DNA from: JAGVLN01 sp964515755
GTDB taxonomy: Bacteria; Pseudomonadota; Alphaproteobacteria; Rickettsiales; JABSSG01
Reading direction: 5' to 3'
Assembly: GCA_964515755.1 (NCBI GenBank)
Contig: CAZEVK010000048.1
Location: forward strand, 1-7,842
DNA length: 7,842 bases
Positions within the stretch are counted from its first letter, which is position 1, and the number at the start of each line of letters is the position of its first letter. Below the pieces are notes generated by a model that was not told the DNA's origin, searched no databases, and worked only from the letters and a program-made list of their open reading frames with translations. Position numbers and translations under genes: made by a program. Positions 1 through 6,394 of this stretch are shown here, piece by piece.

Positions 1-2
1 AA

Positions 3-857
3 TGGTTAAATTATAAATGTCACTGGGTTATCGATGCGGATATCAAATCATATTTTGATAAGATACCACACGATAAATTAATAAAGTCTGTAATGGTCAA
101 AATCATAGATAAAGGAATTATAAAATTACTAAATCTATGGTTAAAAGCTGGTGTAATGGAAGAAATGCAAACCAGGAAGGAAACTACTGGAACACCACAA
201 GGTGGAGTAATATCACCCTTGTTGTCAAACATCTACCTACACTGGTTAGACTATACGTGGGAGAAATCTGGTTTTAATAAAAGACAGCATGACGCCCACA
301 TAGTGAGATATGCAGATGATTTTGTAATCTTATGCAGAGAGAATCCTCAGAAATATTTAGAGTATGCTAAAATGACTTTAGATAAACTAGGATTAGAACT
401 GAATGCTACAAAGACTAAGATAGTAAATGCAACCATGGAAGAGTTTAATTTTCTTGGGCATGAGTTTAAAGTACAAACTTCTAAAAGAAGTGGAAAACTT
501 AAAACTTATTATTATCCGTCTAGAAAAGCAATGAGTTCTGTTAAGAAGAAGATTCGAGAGGTAGTGCGAACAGCACAACACTGGAGTCTACCAAATCTAA
601 TAAAAGAAAGGGTAAATCCACTTTTAACCGGATGGGGAAATTACTTTAAAACAGGAAACTCCAGATTACACTTCAAAAGTATAACGAACTATGCTACTTA
701 TACCTTAACAATTATGCTGCGGAAGAAACATAAGAAACGAGGTAAAGGATGGAGAGACCATCCGCCTAGTTGGTATCATGACTACCATAAACTAGTTAAC
801 CTTAATAATATGGTGGTGGTAGATGATACAAATAAAAGGTATTCTCGACTTAAGTAG
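3..857 (+). CDS. Group II intron reverse transcriptase/maturase, 5'-truncated by the window edge
   Basis: The protein copies intron RNA into DNA during retrohoming and helps the intron fold and splice. The frame is open from base 3, where RT motif 3 can already be read (DADIKSYFD at 33-59), so the ATG at 93 is internal and not a start. Next come the GTPQGG motif (189-206), the catalytic YADD (309-320) and the maturase (domain X) signature GWGNYFKTGNS (630-662). The C terminus is short and basic (KKHKKRGKG) and shows no recognisable HNH endonuclease, which points to an endonuclease-lacking intron lineage. The RKKHxxRG tail and the GNS after the maturase core resemble bacterial class C proteins as I recall them, but the class is uncertain. 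284 residues are visible; the N-terminal motifs 0-2 lie upstream. No frameshift or stop is seen. Confidence 0.93.
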   Translation, partial: WLNYKCHWVIDADIKSYFDKIPHDKLIKSVMVKIIDKGIIKLLNLWLKAGVMEEMQTRKETTGTPQGGVISPLLSNIYLHWLDYTWEKSGFNKRQHDAHIVRYADDFVILCRENPQKYLEYAKMTLDKLGLELNATKTKIVNATMEEFNFLGHEFKVQTSKRSGKLKTYYYPSRKAMSSVKKKIREVVRTAQHWSLPNLIKERVNPLLTGWGNYFKTGNSRLHFKSITNYATYTLTIMLRKKHKKRGKGWRDHPPSWYHDYHKLVNLNNMVVVDDTNKRYSRLK

Positions 858-885
858 TTGTAAAGCGGCGGGAAGAATAACAATA

Positions 886-952
<67 letters not shown>

Positions 953-969
<17 letters not shown>

Positions 970-1903
970 AGTCTTTTTTACCTTTAGCAAGAGGGTGTAG
1001 TTTATATACTACTGATTTTAATTGATCATTTGAAACATGAGTGTAAATTTGTGTTGTCCCAATATCCTTATGGCCTAAGAGTTCTTGAATAACTCTTAAA
1101 TCTGCCCCATGATTTAGCAAATGAGTTGCAAATGAATGACGAATTTTATGCGGTGATAATTTGCTTGGATCAATATTACTATCGATAGCAATTTTTTTTA
1201 GTAACTTACCAAAATATTGGCGAGTTATATGACCTTCTTTAGCAATTTTTGAAGGGAATAGCCATTTTTCATTTTTTTCATTGGTGAATTCTGATAGATT
1301 TTTCAAATATTTTTGTATAGCTTCGATAGCTTTATTGTGAATAACCACTAATCTTTCTTTTTCTCCTTTTCCATTTACAATAATGTAAGGTTTTAGGTGA
1401 ATATCATTATTTTTAGTTTGAATATCAGAGATTTTAAGCGATACTAACTCTGAAACTCTCATTCCTGAAGCATATAATACTTCAAGTAAAGCAGTTAATC
1501 TAAGCCCTTCTGGGGAAGAGTCTTGGTAAGATGTTTCAATCAGGTTATTTACTTCCTGTTCATTTAAAACTCCAGGTAAGGTTTTACTAGTTTTAGGTAG
1601 ATCGATGTTTAGTGATGGGTTATCTTTTATAATATTTTCAGCAAATAAAAATTGAAAAAATTGTCTTAGAGCTGAAATTCTACGAGCTATAGTTTTAGTA
1701 TCAAATTTTTGTTTAGACAAATAAATAATATACTCTCTGATATCTTGAGTTTTAACTTCAATAATATTTTTTTTGGATTTTTGGCAATATAATAGGAAGT
1801 CATCAAGATCATTTTTATAAGAAACACGTGTATTATTTGCAGCATTTCTTTCGACGGTCATCATTTCCATAAAAGATTCTATGTATGATGAGCTTTTGAT
1901 CAT
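953..1903 (-). CDS. xerD: Tyrosine recombinase XerD-like, C-terminal tail rewritten by the intron
   Basis: A site-specific tyrosine recombinase of the XerC/XerD pair, which resolves chromosome dimers at dif near the division septum. The 316-residue protein has an N-terminal SAM-like core-binding domain (about 1-105) and a C-terminal catalytic domain. All active-site residues are present: R149 (ASGMRVSEL), K179 (NGKG), H252 and R255 (HKIRH), H278 (LLGHKD) and nucleophile Y287 (TTQIYTH). The NHGADLRVIQ stretch favours XerD over XerC, but this is by eye. The frame runs into the antisense intron: after D311 the residues CRVGR and the TGA are intron-derived, apart from the first base of codon 312. 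The catalytic core ends well before this, so the enzyme is probably still active, although the extreme C terminus contacts the partner subunit in Xer complexes. It starts one base after the upstream gene's stop; no clear Shine-Dalgarno is seen. Confidence 0.92.
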
Positions 1904-1904
1904 A

Positions 1905-2315
1905 TTATTTTATTTCAGGGTATCTTGGATGTGTCTGATAATGCATAATATGCTTAGCCAAATCTGGATTGTCTGAATTTGCTTCTATTGTTGAACAATA
2001 AATACCTTTCTCAAATCCACCTTTAATAGAATATTTTTTTTGCCGAGTTTTATCAATTTGTTCTTGAGTTATTCCTGTGGCGTTAGCAAGAGCACTAATT
2101 ACTTCAAGTACATCGGCAATCTCTTCGCAGAGTTCTTCTACCGTATTTGCTTCACTCATTACTTCATTAGCTTCTTCAATAAGCTTTTCTTTCAATCTTA
2201 CTATTTTTTCTTGATTATCCATAATTCGATCGTGAACAATTATGCCCAAGTTACGCATAATATCAGGGGCCTTATCACGAATTAGTTTATCAAATTTGAA
2301 ACGTCGTAATGTCAT
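1905..2315 (-). CDS. MazG-type all-alpha NTP pyrophosphohydrolase (COG4997-like)
   Basis: A probable house-cleaning enzyme that would hydrolyse nucleoside triphosphates, perhaps noncanonical ones, to the monophosphate and pyrophosphate in the cytoplasm. The 136-residue protein opens with the family signature FDKLIRDKAPDI (8-19). It carries the metal-binding helices EEANE (47-51) and EEIAD (64-68), whose acidic residues match the EExxE and ExxD magnesium ligands of the MazG fold, and then KGGFEKGI (98-105). A 25-residue tail ending HPRYPEIK follows the family core; I do not recognise it. The true substrate cannot be read from sequence. The gene begins 13 bases after the tRNA-Cys 3' end and stops one base before xerD, so the three are probably cotranscribed. 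The leader is A-rich with only a weak AAAG as a ribosome site. Confidence 0.85.
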   Translation of the reverse strand: MTLRRFKFDKLIRDKAPDIMRNLGIIVHDRIMDNQEKIVRLKEKLIEEANEVMSEANTVEELCEEIADVLEVISALANATGITQEQIDKTRQKKYSIKGGFEKGIYCSTIEANSDNPDLAKHIMHYQTHPRYPEIK

Positions 2316-2328
2316 AACTTTACTTTTT

Positions 2329-2403
2329 TGGAGGCCGGGGCCGGAATCGAACCGGCGTATAGAGGATTTGCAGTCCGCTGCATTACCACTTTGCTACCCG
2401 GCC
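2329..2403 (-). tRNA. tRNA-Cys (anticodon GCA), CCA encoded
   Basis: Read on the minus strand, a full cloverleaf folds. The acceptor GGCCGGG pairs with CCCGGCC, followed by discriminator T and a genome-encoded CCA. There is a short D stem (GCA/TGC), an anticodon loop CTGCAAA with anticodon GCA, a five-base variable loop, and a T arm GCCGG-TTCGATT-CCGGC. The anticodon stem has one non-Watson-Crick pair (C28-U42) between otherwise paired GCGGA and TCCTC. The MazG-type gene starts 13 bases downstream with no terminator between, so the tRNA is probably cut out of a longer transcript. Confidence 0.97.
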
Positions 2404-2415
2404 GACTAGCCATTA

Positions 2416-2444
2416 TTATTAACTCGGTCTTTATAATTTTTCAA
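2416..2444 (-). promoter_or_regulatory. Sigma-70-type promoter for tRNA-Cys and the genes behind it
   Basis: On the minus strand a -35 box TTGAAA (2439-2444) and a -10 box TAATAA (2416-2421) are separated by exactly 17 bases. The -10 ends 12 bases before the mature tRNA 5' end, which fits a short 5' leader removed by RNase P. The boxes are read by eye in AT-rich DNA; spacing and position are the supporting points. Confidence 0.6.
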
Positions 2445-2492
2445 GAATTATATTAATTTTAATCATCATAAATAAGACATAGGTATAAATAA

Positions 2493-2521
2493 TTTACAAG
2501 TGGTGCCTTAGCTGATAATAT
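2493..2521 (+). promoter_or_regulatory. Sigma-70-type promoter for the tolC operon
   Basis: A -35 box TTTACA (2493-2498) and a -10 box TAATAT (2516-2521) lie 17 bases apart, about 40 bases before the tolC ATG. It is divergent from the tRNA-Cys promoter, with about 48 bases between the two -35 boxes. No other promoter of similar quality was seen before the next three + strand genes. Confidence 0.55.
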
Positions 2522-2560
2522 AATAAAAAAATTAAATATTTTTGAGGTTTATAGACTGTT

Positions 2561-3913
2561 ATGAAAAAGATTTTGGTAAAAACTTTGGTTATTATGTCCA
2601 TTACTACATGTAACTCTATAGCTCAAACTATTGAAGAATCTTTAGCAATTGCTTATGAAAGCAATAATATGTTAAAATCAAAAAGAGAAGAGCTTAAGGC
2701 AGTTGATGAAAATATTATGACTGCATTTTCAAATTTTTTACCTACTCTTGGAATTGCAAGAAATGTTCAAGATCAAGAAACAAAAGGTTACAATCCCAAT
2801 CCATATAGTAGTACTTCTACACAGAAAATTACTCAAAAATCGACTCTTGGGACAAACTCTCTACAGTTGAGACAGAATGTGTTTAATAGTGGCGGTGATA
2901 TGGCTGGCCTTCTGAAAGCCAAGCGTCAGATAGAACAACAACGTGCTACTTTGATTTATTATGAGCAAGAGGTATTGCTAAATACCATTAAAGTTTATTT
3001 AGGTGTTGCTCAGGCACAAATGCAGCTTGATATATATGAGAAAAAAGTTGTTACTCTTAAAAAATATCTTGAAGCAGAAGAGGCTAGGTACAAAGCTGGT
3101 GAAAAAACTAAAACAGATGTGGCTCAAGCTAGATCTTATTTTTCTAATGCGGTTGCTGCTAGAATTAAAGCTTTTGGAGATTTGAATTCTGCGAAGTCTA
3201 ACTTTTTTTCAATAGTTGGCGTTGAACCTCAAAACATAGCTTTACCTAAGGGCGGAGTTTCGATTCCTCAAAATCTTGATGATGCCATAGCTATAGCAGT
3301 CAAAAAAAATACTTCTTTACTTGCCGCTGAGTCTAAGCATACGGCTGCTGATGCTAATATTCATGTCCAAAGAGCCTCTTTATTACCTTCAGCTACTTTA
3401 GGTTATTCATGGCAAGATTATAGCAATTCTAATAATGGAAGTTCTTCTAATGCTACAACCCTTACTCTTAATGTTCCGCTTTTTGCAAGTGCCAATTGGT
3501 CGCAATTAAGAGCTGCAAAAAGAACTGCTCAACAATTGAAATATGAATTGTTAAACAATAAGCAATCAGTGATTGATCAAGCTGTAGTTGCATGGCAAAA
3601 TTATGAAACTAGTAGAGCAGCAATTAATGCTCAGGAGGATGCAGTAGAATCTGCTTTGGTAGCATATAATGGTATGAAAGAGGAAGAAAAAGCTGGTACA
3701 CGCTCTACAGTTGACGTAATTGTTGCTCAGAACAATTATTTTGATACTGATATAAATTTGGTTACTGCTAAAACAAATGATATACAAAATCGTTATGCTT
3801 TAAAGTCTGCTGTTGGTGAACTAACTGCTAAAGATCTTAATTTAAAAGTTCCTTTATATGATCCACTAAAGAATTACAATAAGATCAGATGGGAATTAAT
3901 AGGTTCTTTCTAA
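2561..3913 (+). CDS. tolC: TolC-family outer membrane efflux/secretion duct
   Basis: A trimeric outer-membrane channel with a long periplasmic helical barrel. It joins inner-membrane partners in type I secretion and drug efflux. The 450-residue protein begins with a Sec signal (basic MKK, hydrophobic core 5-15, probable cut after A21 in NSIA-Q). It then shows the two-fold repeat of the family: ESLAIAYESNN (26-36) is echoed by DDAIAIAVKKN (240-250), and the helix motif GEKTKTDVAQAR (180-191) by GTRSTVDVIVAQ (379-390). Length is normal. It ends in Phe. A GAGG at 2544-2547 sits 13 bases before the ATG, rather far for a ribosome site. Twelve bases separate its stop from the PopZ-like gene, so they form an operon. 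No membrane-fusion protein or ABC transporter lies nearby. In Rickettsia, TolC has been linked to export of an ankyrin protein, which is relevant to the gene at 4711. Confidence 0.94.
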   Translation: MKKILVKTLVIMSITTCNSIAQTIEESLAIAYESNNMLKSKREELKAVDENIMTAFSNFLPTLGIARNVQDQETKGYNPNPYSSTSTQKITQKSTLGTNSLQLRQNVFNSGGDMAGLLKAKRQIEQQRATLIYYEQEVLLNTIKVYLGVAQAQMQLDIYEKKVVTLKKYLEAEEARYKAGEKTKTDVAQARSYFSNAVAARIKAFGDLNSAKSNFFSIVGVEPQNIALPKGGVSIPQNLDDAIAIAVKKNTSLLAAESKHTAADANIHVQRASLLPSATLGYSWQDYSNSNNGSSSNATTLTLNVPLFASANWSQLRAAKRTAQQLKYELLNNKQSVIDQAVVAWQNYETSRAAINAQEDAVESALVAYNGMKEEEKAGTRSTVDVIVAQNNYFDTDINLVTAKTNDIQNRYALKSAVGELTAKDLNLKVPLYDPLKNYNKIRWELIGSF

Positions 3914-3925
3914 TAGCTTAGAAGT

Positions 3926-4417
3926 ATGTCAAATAATAAAATGCAAGCTCAGTCTATAGACGATATCCTTGATAATATCCGTAGCGCGATTCAAAATAAG
4001 CAACCGCTCCCCGATCAATTAATCTCGAGCGGTTACGGAGAATATGATTTATTGGAATTAACAAATGTAGTTCAAGATGATGGCACAGTATTGAAAGTAA
4101 AAAAAGATAATAATATTTCTGATCATCAAGAAATTAAGTTGTCTAACAAAATATTATCTGATACTCTAATAAGTGAGAAGTTACTCTCTGATGAGGTGAT
4201 GATTGAGTCTTCAAAATATATTTCAGATTTTGTTGATAAATTACTTCATGCAAAATTGTTTAATGAACAAGAGTCAACAGCCCAACTGCGTAAGTTAGCT
4301 GTTGAAGTTGTTAAGCCTTATATGCAGGATTGGCTAAATGAAAATTTACCGCTAATAGTTAGAGAGGTTCTTGAAAGAGAAATTAAAAATTTAATTAATA
4401 CAATTAAATTAAATTAA
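3926..4417 (+). CDS. DUF2497 / PopZ-like polar organising protein
   Basis: PopZ of alphaproteobacteria polymerises into a cytoplasmic scaffold at cell poles that holds the chromosome-partition complex and recruits clients. The 163-residue protein has the two conserved ends of that family. The N-terminal short helix SIDDILDNIRSAI (10-22) matches the client-binding helix. The C-terminal oligomerisation segment spans about 120-158, with VVKPYMQDWLNENLPLIV (128-145) followed by an acidic/basic helix. The middle (25-100) is acidic, low in conservation and probably disordered, as in PopZ, but lacks PopZ's marked proline enrichment. Start: ATG 3926, 12 bases after tolC; an ATG at 3941 (MQAQSIDD) is an alternative and would keep both domains. 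Only a weak GAAG precedes the first. Placement in a tolC operon is unexpected for a pole scaffold. The family call is firm; the polar role is inferred. Confidence 0.85.
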   Translation: MSNNKMQAQSIDDILDNIRSAIQNKQPLPDQLISSGYGEYDLLELTNVVQDDGTVLKVKKDNNISDHQEIKLSNKILSDTLISEKLLSDEVMIESSKYISDFVDKLLHAKLFNEQESTAQLRKLAVEVVKPYMQDWLNENLPLIVREVLEREIKNLINTIKLN

Positions 4418-4427
4418 CTAAATATAA

Positions 4428-4433
4428 TGAGGA
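4428..4433 (+). promoter_or_regulatory. Ribosome binding site that decides the start of the Thr-rich gene
   Basis: TGAGGA at 4428-4433 lies five bases before the ATG at 4439, the best Shine-Dalgarno on the + strand of this window. It overlaps the in-frame upstream ATG at 4427, which therefore cannot use it. The chosen start also gives a cleaner signal peptide. Confidence 0.75.
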
Positions 4434-4438
4434 TAATT

Positions 4439-4654
4439 ATGAAAACTTTAGTAAAAATTGCTTTAGCTCTATTATTTGTTGCAAATTTTGCACAAGCAGA
4501 TGATATGAGTAAAACAACAACTACAACTACTACTAATACTATGACAGGTAATACTGATGCTATGGTGACAAAAAAAGCTACTACAACAGATAATTCTGCT
4601 ACCACTACTGCTGATGAAGATGCTGCAATGAATAATACAACTGTAGCACAATAA
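4439..4654 (+). CDS. Small exported threonine-rich protein, function unknown
   Basis: I do not recognise this family. The 71-residue product starts at ATG 4439, behind a good ribosome site. It has a textbook Sec signal: MKTLVK, hydrophobic core to about residue 17, and AQA at 18-20 as the signal peptidase I site. The predicted mature part is about 51 residues, of which 19 are threonine, including a run of seven just after the cut. It also has Asp, Asn, Ala and a few Lys, with no cysteine, aromatic residue or second hydrophobic segment. It is therefore probably an unfolded soluble periplasmic or secreted peptide, not a lipoprotein or membrane protein. It lies 21 bases after the PopZ-like gene and 56 before the ankyrin gene, on the same strand. 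That the signal and frame are intact argues for a real gene despite its low complexity. Confidence 0.75.
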   Translation: MKTLVKIALALLFVANFAQADDMSKTTTTTTTNTMTGNTDAMVTKKATTTDNSATTTADEDAAMNNTTVAQ

Positions 4655-4674
4655 TTAGTTGTAATTGTTTAATA

Positions 4675-4710
4675 TTGGCGGAGTAGGCTTCAAATCTTAT
4701 AGATTTAGAA
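4675..4710 (+). promoter_or_regulatory. Unusual initiation region of the ankyrin gene: distant SD plus hairpin, or a leaderless promoter
   Basis: No ribosome site lies at normal distance from ATG 4711. A purine stretch GGAGTAGG (4680-4687) ends 23 bases before it, and a perfect inverted repeat AAATCT-TAT-AGATTT (4692-4706) lies between. If the hairpin formed, the effective spacing would shrink to about eight bases. Alternatively, TTGGCG (4675-4680) and TATAGA (4698-4703), 17 bases apart, could be a weak promoter starting transcription at the ATG. The stem is AT-rich and weak; both readings are speculative. Confidence 0.3.
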
Positions 4711-5586
4711 ATGAAAAAAGTACCAAATATACTCTTGGTTTTGACTTTCTTGACGCTTCTAAATCAAACTTATGTAAGCGCTGAAAATTCTCCGCCAGCA
4801 CTGCCTTTTTTTCCAAATCCAGCTCCTTCAATAATACCATCAACAAAATACATTGTAGTTATTAAAAAACCTGAAATAGACTCAGGATCGAGTCAAAAAA
4901 CGGCTGTGGTGGCTAAAGACAAAGAAGATACTCAAGAAAAGCATAATATAAATGTAATTTTTTTGGAATCTGTTTTATTTCACTCAAATAGTACTAAAGA
5001 ACCTTTTAAGTATATTGGTTCTAATCAAGATACGTTAAATTTATGGAACCCAAAATTATATAATATTATCAATTCTACCCCTGGGTTAGGTGGTAGTAAG
5101 AGAGATGATATTATTAAATTTCTTCAAACTAATTTTAAAACTGAATATTTATCAAGCGAGTTTTTTAATAAGAAAAATTCTCATCTAGCAAAACCAATTT
5201 ATATGTCAGAAGTAGTGCGCTGGGCGTTTGATGCTGTAGCTGTTGGAGATATAAATACTATAAGGGTTTTGTTAGATAATTATGATTTTCTTCTAACTAT
5301 CAAAAATAATGATGGTTATGGTTTATTATCATATTCGATTTTACATGGCCGTAATGATATTGCATACATGTTAGTATATAAAGGAGCTAATTTGAATGAA
5401 GAAAATAAATATATGGCCAATCCAATGAGTATAGGGGCACGTACTAATAATATTGAAGCTATAAAATTGCTTCTGGACAATGGTTGTAAAGTTAATCACC
5501 AGGATGCTTTTGGTAAAACTCCCCTTGATTATGCATTAATGAACAATAATCAAGAAATGTATAACTATCTAATAAAATTCAATTAG
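4711..5586 (+). CDS. Sec-exported ankyrin-repeat protein (RARP-1-like)
   Basis: The 291-residue protein has an N-terminal Sec signal (MKK, hydrophobic 6-18, probable cut after VSA at 24). A proline-rich stretch follows (PPALPFFPNPAP, 28-39), then an unrecognised region (about 45-165). Four ankyrin-type units fill the C terminus: about 172-199, 200-232, 233-265 and 266-291. The last two are clearest (NNIEAIKLLLDNGCKVN, then GKTPLDYA). Ankyrin repeats bind other proteins. An exported ankyrin protein close to tolC recalls RARP-1 of Rickettsia, reported as TolC-dependent in R. typhi and later as periplasmic in R. parkeri. From memory RARP-1 is considerably longer, so this would be a short form or a paralogue. 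It is the last gene of the tolC run, and its 3' end overlaps mreC by four bases. Location (periplasm or exported) is inferred. Confidence 0.82.
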   Translation: MKKVPNILLVLTFLTLLNQTYVSAENSPPALPFFPNPAPSIIPSTKYIVVIKKPEIDSGSSQKTAVVAKDKEDTQEKHNINVIFLESVLFHSNSTKEPFKYIGSNQDTLNLWNPKLYNIINSTPGLGGSKRDDIIKFLQTNFKTEYLSSEFFNKKNSHLAKPIYMSEVVRWAFDAVAVGDINTIRVLLDNYDFLLTIKNNDGYGLLSYSILHGRNDIAYMLVYKGANLNEENKYMANPMSIGARTNNIEAIKLLLDNGCKVNHQDAFGKTPLDYALMNNNQEMYNYLIKFN

Positions 5587-6377
5587 TAACTCAAGATACT
5601 AACTAAGTTTAGTTTACTAGGGTCATAAAAAGAAGTAATAATTATATTGCCTTTTTCTATATTACTTACTACGCCTATAGGCAGGCCATACGGAAAAAGC
5701 ATTCCATCTCCGGATGTTAGTACTAAGTCTCCCATTGCAATTTTTGTACTTTTTGAAAGATAATGTGCTAATAAATTATTATTATTACCTACCACAATCC
5801 CATGTTCTTTAGTGCGTGGGAAAAACACAGGAATTTTTGACGATGTGTCCGTAAGTAGTAAAACTCTTGAAACTTCTGTACCAACATTTACAATTCTGCC
5901 AATCACTCCGTCACCATTGACTACAACTTGGCCAGTTTTAATATGCTGCTTTTTTCCAGCTAAAATTACAGCTGTATTGAAATAGCCACTTTCAAATTGG
6001 CTAACAATTCTGGTTGTTGCAATTTTTGTTACCTTAGGTAGAGTTACATTATTGAGTTTACGTAACTCTTCGTTTTCAAAGAGTAATTGTTGAAATGTTA
6101 AAATACTGTCTTTGAGTAGCTGATTCTCTAATTTAAGTTCTTTATATTCTGTATGCAGATTGATGAATTCAGAAATGGTAGTAGACCAGGTCACATCTAT
6201 TCCATTTGTAAGCTTAGAGGAAAAACTCATTATAGACTTGGCACTACCTAATAATGACATTTCTATTGAATTGATCAGTTTGTTATTATTGTTATATATA
6301 AGTAAAATTCCAACCAAAACTAAAATGATGGCTAGCCATTGTTTGAGGATTTTCTTTAAAATAAGTAAAGCTTTCAA
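5583..6377 (-). CDS. mreC: Rod-shape-determining protein MreC
   Basis: A bitopic inner-membrane protein of the elongasome that links cytoplasmic MreB to periplasmic peptidoglycan synthases. The 264-residue protein has one membrane helix (about 13-28), a periplasmic coiled coil (about 72-108, ELKLENQLLKD), and the beta-domain signatures VVNGDGVIGRI (152-162), VLLLTDTSSKIPV (172-184) and GDLVLTSGDGMLFPYGLPIG (216-235). Length is near normal. The only usable start is TTG at 6375-6377, because an in-frame TAG lies two codons upstream and the next ATG (M40) would remove the membrane helix. No clear ribosome site is seen, so translation may depend on coupling to mreB, whose stop lies 17 bases upstream. 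mreD does not follow; the next gene is convergent and overlapping. Confidence 0.93.
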   Translation of the reverse strand: MKALLILKKILKQWLAIILVLVGILLIYNNNNKLINSIEMSLLGSAKSIMSFSSKLTNGIDVTWSTTISEFINLHTEYKELKLENQLLKDSILTFQQLLFENEELRKLNNVTLPKVTKIATTRIVSQFESGYFNTAVILAGKKQHIKTGQVVVNGDGVIGRIVNVGTEVSRVLLLTDTSSKIPVFFPRTKEHGIVVGNNNNLLAHYLSKSTKIAMGDLVLTSGDGMLFPYGLPIGVVSNIEKGNIIITSFYDPSKLNLVSILSY

Positions 6378-6394
6378 TATCTAAACCACAAAAT

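Noticed and set aside
93..857. ATG 93 as the start of the reverse transcriptase
   Set aside because: The same frame is open to base 3 and already encodes RT motif 3 upstream of this ATG, so the gene is cut by the window edge.
2040..2285. Plus-strand 81-codon frame opposite the MazG-type gene
   Set aside because: A shadow of a well-supported gene; it is Phe/Tyr-rich from AT bias and matches no family.
3566..3787. Minus-strand 73-codon frame inside tolC
   Set aside because: It is antisense to the conserved second TolC repeat, with no ribosome site or recognisable family.
4423..4428. TATAAT before the Thr-rich gene as a promoter
   Set aside because: No -35 box lies at suitable spacing, and transcription would begin at or past the ribosome site.
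4427..4438. ATG 4427 as the start of the Thr-rich gene
   Set aside because: It overlaps the AGGA that serves ATG 4439, has no ribosome site of its own and would add a hydrophobic MRII before the basic start of the signal peptide.
4414..4605. Minus-strand 63-codon hydrophobic frame rich in valine
   Set aside because: It is the antisense of the threonine codon runs (ACN reversed gives valine-like codons) and has no start signals.
4636..4663. Possible terminator TACAACT/AGTTGTA after the Thr-rich gene
   Set aside because: The stem is only seven AT-rich pairs with a 14-base loop, overlaps the stop codon and lacks a solid T-run.
6160..6384. Plus-strand 74-codon frame opposite mreC
   Set aside because: Shadow of the MreC coiled coil and membrane helix region; no independent support.
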